6,088 bases of DNA, taken from assembly GCA_945938205.1 (NCBI GenBank), contig CAMEUL010000093.1, positions 1 through 6,088 on the forward strand. Direction: 5' to 3'. Within the stretch, counting starts at the first letter, position 1. Every line of letters begins with the position of its first letter. The translations under genes were made by a program, and so were the position numbers. Below the pieces are notes generated by a model. It was not told the origin of the DNA. It saw nothing but the letters and a program-made list of their open reading frames with translations, and ran no database searches. This document shows, piece after piece, positions 5,809 through 6,088 of the stretch. This DNA is from an uncultured Traorella sp. GTDB taxonomy: Bacteria; Bacillota_I; Bacilli_A; Erysipelotrichales; Erysipelotrichaceae.

Positions 5809-6088
5809 TGCACATCCTCCTGTATCGGATAAAAATAAGCCATTACAGCACTGGCCAGCAATGTAATTATAATGATTCTCCATCCTTCATTCATCTGAAG
5901 AAATGGCACATAAGTAAATACAAGACTTAAAAGGATACTGAGAAGGATTGCTTTACGTTTGTTAGAATCTTCTCTAAACTGGGGCATGAGAATAGCAATA
6001 AACATGGCATATAAAGCAATATTCATCGCATCTGCAACCTGATGCGGCAAAATGGAAGAAAAAGCAGCCCCTGTGACACTTCCTAGCG
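5805..6088 (-). CDS. azlC: AzlC family branched-chain amino acid transporter, C-terminal part
   Basis: The gene enters from the right edge; 93 residues and the stop are visible, out of about 230 usual for AzlC. The open frame continues without a stop to the edge. The first visible residues, LGSVTGAAF, and then ALYAMFIAILMPQF match the AzlC pattern of a Gly-rich helix, a loop, and a following helix of the type LDFALPALFLALL. Two further hydrophobic segments follow (visible residues about 46-62 and 69-86), then a short polar tail ending EDVQ. AzlC is the large membrane subunit that with AzlD exports branched-chain amino acids or analogues. Its TGA overlaps the azlD ATG by 4 nt. An in-frame TTG at 6050 is internal leucine, not the start. 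Promoter and any Lrp-type regulator would lie outside the window. Confidence 0.88.
   Translation of the reverse strand, partial: LGSVTGAAFSSILPHQVADAMNIALYAMFIAILMPQFREDSNKRKAILLSILLSLVFTYVPFLQMNEGWRIIIITLLASAVMAYFYPIQEDVQ
5816..5821 (-). promoter_or_regulatory. azlD: Ribosome binding site of azlD
   Basis: A full AGGAGG lies inside the last codons of azlC, 7 nt before the azlD ATG. It decides the azlD start at 5808 over the longer open frame that begins at 5883. Confidence 0.85.

Noticed and set aside
5809..5883. Longer azlD reading from an ATG at 5883 (25 extra residues)
   Set aside because: The added residues are polar and Cys-rich, unlike AzlD, and overlap azlC by about 79 nt. A perfect AGGAGG and ATGA overlap support 5808.
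6048..6050. TTG at 6050 as the start of azlC
   Set aside because: The frame stays open to the window edge and the upstream residues still match AzlC, so the TTG is an internal leucine codon.
1..6088. CRISPR arrays, tRNA/rRNA genes, insertion sequences, attachment sites
   Set aside because: No spaced direct repeats, tRNA-like folds, transposase reading frames or terminal inverted repeats were seen; genes fill almost the whole window.

Overview
The window looks like chromosomal DNA of a low-GC Bacillota (Firmicutes) bacterium. AT-rich codon use, strong AGGAGG-type ribosome binding sites, azlCD, a MacB/FtsX-type ABC transporter and tight gene packing all fit. A gut member of the Erysipelotrichia or a related lineage is possible, but that is inference and the sequence does not prove it.

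Layout. On the + strand, positions 2-136 hold the last 44 codons of groEL, which runs in from the left edge. Everything else is on the - strand and reads leftward: azlC (partial, off the right edge), azlD, an ABC ATPase, a very large FtsX-type permease, a lactonase-family beta-propeller protein, and a YihX-like HAD phosphatase. The junctions are very tight: azlC/azlD overlap by 4 nt (ATGA), azlD to ATPase is a 21-nt gap, ATPase/permease overlap by 1 nt (TAATG), permease to lactonase is an 8-nt gap with the ribosome site overlapping the permease stop, and lactonase/HAD overlap by 8 nt. This is most easily read as one operon. A near-perfect extended -10 promoter overlaps the azlD stop codon, so the ABC transporter and the genes after it may also be transcribed alone. 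The operon and groEL converge on one compact hairpin terminator, whose stem also encodes the last codons of the HAD gene. No stretch over 300 bases lacks a gene.

How the genes may work together. AzlC and AzlD form a branched-chain amino acid exporter. The ATPase and permease form an FtsX/MacB-type ABC complex in which one permease chain carries two four-helix units. Its first extracellular domain contains a long, apparently antiparallel coiled-coil hairpin, and no separate membrane-fusion protein is encoded in the window. The last two genes are soluble enzymes of the sugar-phosphate type (lactonase fold and sugar-phosphatase-like HAD). Their presence behind two transporters has no obvious shared pathway. 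The most interesting items are the coiled-coil permease with its in-frame 21-bp repeats, the internal promoter, the coding terminator, and the GroEL tail lacking GGM repeats. No wholly new system could be shown from sequence alone.
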